This document shows, one piece after another, positions 11,398 through 12,118 of a stretch of 12,118 nucleotides of DNA (the stretch's first letter is position 1; the number at the start of each line of letters is the position of its first letter). The position numbers were made by a program, and so were the translations under genes. Below the pieces are notes generated by a model. The model saw only the letters and a list, made by a program, of their open reading frames with translations, searched no databases and was not told where the DNA came from. This DNA comes from an uncultured Alphaproteobacteria bacterium (GTDB lineage Bacteria > Pseudomonadota > Alphaproteobacteria > Caulobacterales > Caulobacteraceae): positions 1 to 12,118 of the forward strand of contig CALETE010000028.1 of NCBI GenBank assembly GCA_937920085.1, written 5' to 3'.

Positions 11398-12080
11398 TGG
11401 TGGTGGTCTCCGTTTGTTGAGCGACCGGGGCCGCGGGGAAGTAGGGAGCCAGGGCCGCATAGCCCTGACCCTTGTGGAAGATCAGCTTGTCGGGGATGCC
11501 GTAGCGGTTCTTCGCGGTCATAGCCGGGCGCCCTTCAGCGTAGATCCAGCGCGTACCTCCGCCCTCGGCGTGCACCTTCTTCTTGTTGAAGCCCGCGTCC
11601 GTCTCTTTCAGCGTCGGCTCCTGGTTCACGAACAGGATGGCGTCAACGTCGTCCTGGAACAGGGCCAGCGCGCGCTTGTGCAGACGAATATCGTACCGGC
11701 TATAGGGCGCTGTGGTCGGGCTATCGAACCTGTCAACGGTCGAGTGCGCGATGTGCACAATGTTCATCCCGCGCAGGCGGCGCAGGTGGTTCAGGCCATC
11801 CAGCAGTTTCGACCAATAGGAGTCGACCATGATATACCCCTTGCCATAGCCAGGGTCTTCGATGCTCGACCAATTGTTGTCGGCGCAGACCTTAGCCCAG
11901 ACCAGCGGCTCCAGCTTGTCGAGGGAGTCGATGATCACCGTCTTGAAGTCGTGGTCATCCGTGATCAGTTGACCAATGGCGGAGACGACAGCATCGTAGC
12001 CGTCCACCTCTCCAAAAGTGTGAGCGTCAACGCCAGACGGGATACCCTGCTCGACGTCGATAAAGATCGGCGTAGGGAAC
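11390..12080 (-). CDS. Sak4-like RecA-fold ATPase (phage annealase), 5' end missing
   Basis: Only the last 229 residues are present; the frame is open up to 12080, where adapter sequence begins. The visible part starts FPTPIFIDVEQGIPSG, the strand that normally follows Walker A in this family, so Walker A itself is lost. Walker B is TVIIDSLDKL (about 47-56 of the fragment). Further family signs are NIVHIAHSTVDRF (about 106-118), a YSRYDIRLHKRALALFQDD stretch (about 126-144) and AKNRYGIP (about 189-196). Sak4-type proteins help anneal single DNA strands in phage recombination, with an SSB partner; the DUF669 gene overlaps its stop. The GTG at 12007 is not the start, because upstream codons fit the family well. 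Truncation is artificial, not a pseudogene. Confidence 0.88.
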
Positions 12081-12118
12081 AGATCGGAAGAGCGTCGTGT
12101 AGGGAAAGAGTGTCTTCG
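12081..12118. other. Illumina sequencing-adapter contamination at the contig end
   Basis: From 12081 the sequence reads AGATCGGAAGAGC and then continues through 12113 as the standard Illumina TruSeq adapter (the reverse complement of the read-1 primer region), as remembered. The last five bases, CTTCG, occupy the place where an i5 sample index would begin. The phage sequence therefore ends at 12080, and nothing to the right should be interpreted biologically. Confidence 0.96.

Noticed and set aside
12005..12007. GTG at 12007 as the start of the Sak4-like gene
   Set aside because: The frame continues upstream with family-typical residues (FIDVEQG) to the adapter boundary, so the true start is missing.

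Overview
The window looks like the end of an assembled contig from a double-stranded DNA bacteriophage (or prophage) that infects an alphaproteobacterium. The sequence is GC-rich, every supported gene lies on the minus strand, and nearly all neighbouring genes overlap by one to a few bases (ATGA, GTGA, TAATG). Genes without a cellular role are mixed with recognisable phage replication and recombination genes. The host guess rests on two small neighbouring genes that resemble parts of CtrA (DNA-binding domain) and GcrA (zinc-binding C-terminus), master cell-cycle regulators known only from Alphaproteobacteria.

In transcription order (right to left) the layout is as follows. (1) Recombination: a RecA-fold ATPase of the Sak4 type (5' end missing, 11390-12080), a DUF669 ssDNA-binding-type protein (10906-11397), a 95-bp gap with an 11-bp hairpin, a pentapeptide-repeat protein containing a 15-bp DNA minisatellite (10244-10810), a 62-aa protein, an HNH-AP2 endonuclease (9557-10057) and a Cas4/RecB-like PD-(D/E)XK nuclease (8601-9557). 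(2) DNA modification: a 40-aa Arg-rich microprotein (8482-8604), a C5-cytosine DNA methyltransferase (7040-8485) and, entirely inside it in another frame, a 419-aa open frame with WPTP-type repeats (7135-8394). (3) A superfamily 2 helicase (5325-7043). (4) Regulators: GcrA-like (4930-5325) and CtrA-like (4541-4933). (5) A train of small proteins from 4541 down to 2008, including a 52-aa zinc-ribbon protein and a possible 22-aa peptide. (6) A large bifunctional primase-polymerase/helicase (from 1957, running off the left edge).

Together these genes can be read as one early operon: Sak4, DUF669 and the nuclease for recombination, prim-pol and helicase for replication, the methyltransferase for protection of phage DNA, and the CtrA/GcrA-like proteins as likely tools for reading or redirecting the host cell-cycle program. 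No tRNA, rRNA, insertion sequence, CRISPR array or clear promoter was seen. The last 38 bases (12081-12118) are not biological: they match an Illumina adapter, so the first gene is cut by an assembly artefact rather than by a natural boundary.
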